From Gemmatimonadota bacterium (GTDB lineage Bacteria > Gemmatimonadota > Gemmatimonadetes > Gemmatimonadales > Gemmatimonadaceae): a stretch of DNA of 64,000 nucleotides. The notes beneath the pieces were generated by a model. That model worked only from the letters and a program-made list of their open reading frames with translations, was not told where the DNA came from and did no database searches. The stretch lies in contig JADJAD010000006.1 in assembly GCA_016704465.1 (NCBI GenBank), positions 310,001 to 374,000 of the forward strand, read 5' to 3'. Shown here piece after piece: positions 63,701 through 64,000 of this stretch (position 1 is the first letter of the stretch; the number at the start of each line of letters is the position of its first letter). The position numbers and the translations under genes were made by a program.

Positions 63701-63841
63701 GCCCGCCAGAAAGATGCACTGGCCGCGACCGTCGATCACATCGTCCAGCGCCAGGCGCAGCGTGCCAAGCAGGGCACGTCGTCCTACCAGGGGGAGTTCC
63801 GTGTCGGCGATCGGGAGGACTCGTGAGTCGCTTGCGCGCAT
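60779..63841 (-). CDS. LuxR-family AAA-ATPase regulator (MalT/LAL-like)
   Basis: 1020 aa. N-terminal AAA/STAND ATPase (about 18-300) with Walker A AGESGIGKT (46-54) and Walker B-like LLLVLENAQWSD. A long TPR-like helical middle (about 400-930) follows. The C-terminal LuxR helix-turn-helix (about 955-1010) reads LTGRELDIARLAAQ, LTNKEIANRLDISSRTVSTH, MFAKLGVASRAAL. The family (MalT and actinobacterial LAL regulators) oligomerises with ATP and an inducer to activate transcription. No adjacent target operon is obvious; it ends convergently with the SGNH gene. ATG 63841 gives a full-length protein. The 159 bases after it to the window edge hold nothing recognisable. Confidence 0.9.
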   Translation of the reverse strand: MRASDSRVLPIADTELPLVGRRALLGTLRLALDDVIDGRGQCIFLAGESGIGKTRLVRLLAREAARREVMVAVGGAYAAETGMPYGMISDALVPALKQLPAGALSVLARGAERELGSLLRGLGLGADLVDASANRDDDRKTRLLWNFAQFLTRLGARQPLLLVLENAQWSDPSSIELVHFLARQLGQSRVLLIVSYANDGQELPSALRTVERSLLARGDAVVRSLEPLTRFDVLELLHQLFGLTGDAAARLGDRIHERSRGNPLFVDQLIRHLVESRRIWQEGEQWTVADFDDVGLPATIREALQGQLAELETDHRRLAEVAAIIGGRATLPLLQAVAALDAPSLADAVDGLCARRVLREIAEGDVPQYEFVHPLLQLTVLAGLTAARRQALHLSTAQELERALGDAALTQAGVIARHLVEGRANGGDARTLRYMSAAGREALDRHADVEATRFLRDAVALCEGMSEGTRDALEHRALLEDLARALQRTGDRTGAIAHWLRALAMADAVGDTLARARLLRRVGLAIAFDGRPAEGLRYLDDADEAALAIDRIDLAVRTRVAKGMLLQALGRIDEAKVVVEAALPIADRSADHALQARVRRALTQLQGWTCPPAVAREHGNAAHAHALASGDRSLTWSTHWALAVLEGLAGNADAVETHLRQAEQLALELRSPLMQVQTAEIAIEHASGIGAWNEGIAVAERAIPIARAIAADTLLPRLLVWTGLIRLARDELEAGRLLLEEAWRLSRADDVDLATREGRTPLTGEIHTAILAHTGMAAYWLSVGECQRALDVGQRGLAIADRYGYVIWTIHRLLPIVIEAGLWLQQYVLVRQMTERLRDQSRLLSHRLGMAWAAAAEALRLRFEEQNPAAVPALLTAAEELEAISFPYHAARVRRNAAQVMLADGDLDGAARELRLAHDVFARLGAGNELRGTRSEMRSLGLRLPPQHPGEGAHSLTGRELDIARLAAQRLTNKEIANRLDISSRTVSTHLSHMFAKLGVASRAALVDQLRLHPVLTLDG

Positions 63842-64000
63842 CGGGACGCAGAGTGCACCGAAGTCTGACTTTGGAAAGCGCCAAGACGCGTGACGCGCCC
63901 GGCTGACGAGGCGAGCAAAGCGTGCCCAGCAGTGCTGCAGGCGCGACGAACCACAGCGTCCGCCGGGTAGCCACGCGAGGCGAATGAGACCAGTATGTCG

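Overview
The window looks like a stretch of chromosome from a Gemmatimonadota-type bacterium. This is an inference from style, not from a marker gene. The DNA is roughly two-thirds G+C. It is rich in secreted and lipobox-bearing proteins, very large TPR regulators, Hanks-type kinases, PadR-controlled FtsX/MacB-like permeases of the acidobacterial/gemmatimonadotal type, a sortilin/VPS10-like beta-propeller protein, an S9 peptidase and plug-only TonB-receptor-like proteins. Those proteins imply an outer membrane. I saw no rRNA, tRNA, CRISPR array, replication origin or complete prophage.

Layout. 0-5 kb: a broken LamG-repeat lipoprotein gene, a hairpin terminator, a small unknown gene and an IS481 transposase relic. 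5-10 kb: the VPS10-like secreted protein, then a graveyard with an M24B aminopeptidase relic and a TPR regulator relic. 10-17 kb: a plug-only secreted protein, a SARP/BTAD-type membrane-tethered TPR regulator, IS3 scraps and a Ser/Thr kinase with TPRs. 17-24 kb: a ParE-type toxin-antitoxin pair, a secreted esterase, a DUF2891 protein, a second plug-type protein and an S9 peptidase. A kinase/plug-protein pair occurs twice here, with reciprocal decay. 24-34 kb: a serine hydrolase, two ADOP-type ABC permeases, two PadR regulators (one with a clear palindromic operator) and a membrane-anchored prefix-domain protein without a permease. 34-42 kb: a secreted erythromycin-esterase-like protein, a kinase-BRCT fusion, a DoxX-like protein, an SLC13-type transporter and an ABC-F ATPase. 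42-50 kb: a second secreted esterase (paralogue of the first), VOC and DUF2200 genes, two tandem L,D-transpeptidases (the second with a C-terminal frameshift), an FtsH-like protease and a DinB-like protein. 50-64 kb: a suspicious poly-G tract, an FAD-linked oxidase divergent from an HxlR regulator, a cluster of an ATP-grasp ligase with three overlapping genes for unknown exported proteins, an antitoxin relic, an SGNH-hydrolase lipoprotein and a LuxR-type AAA regulator.

How it fits together. Most of the intact genes act in or beyond the cell envelope: hydrolases and peptidases, wall cross-linking, permeases and receptor-plug proteins. They are interspersed with the sensors and regulators that would control them. 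There are many gene relics: pieces of IS481 and IS3 elements, ABC-F, kinase, M24B and an antitoxin. This marks a recombining accessory region. The least explained parts are the 54.3-58.3 kb ATP-grasp/exported-protein cluster, the kinase-BRCT fusion, the plug-only proteins, and the octamer GCCTAACG, which recurs far more often than base composition predicts.
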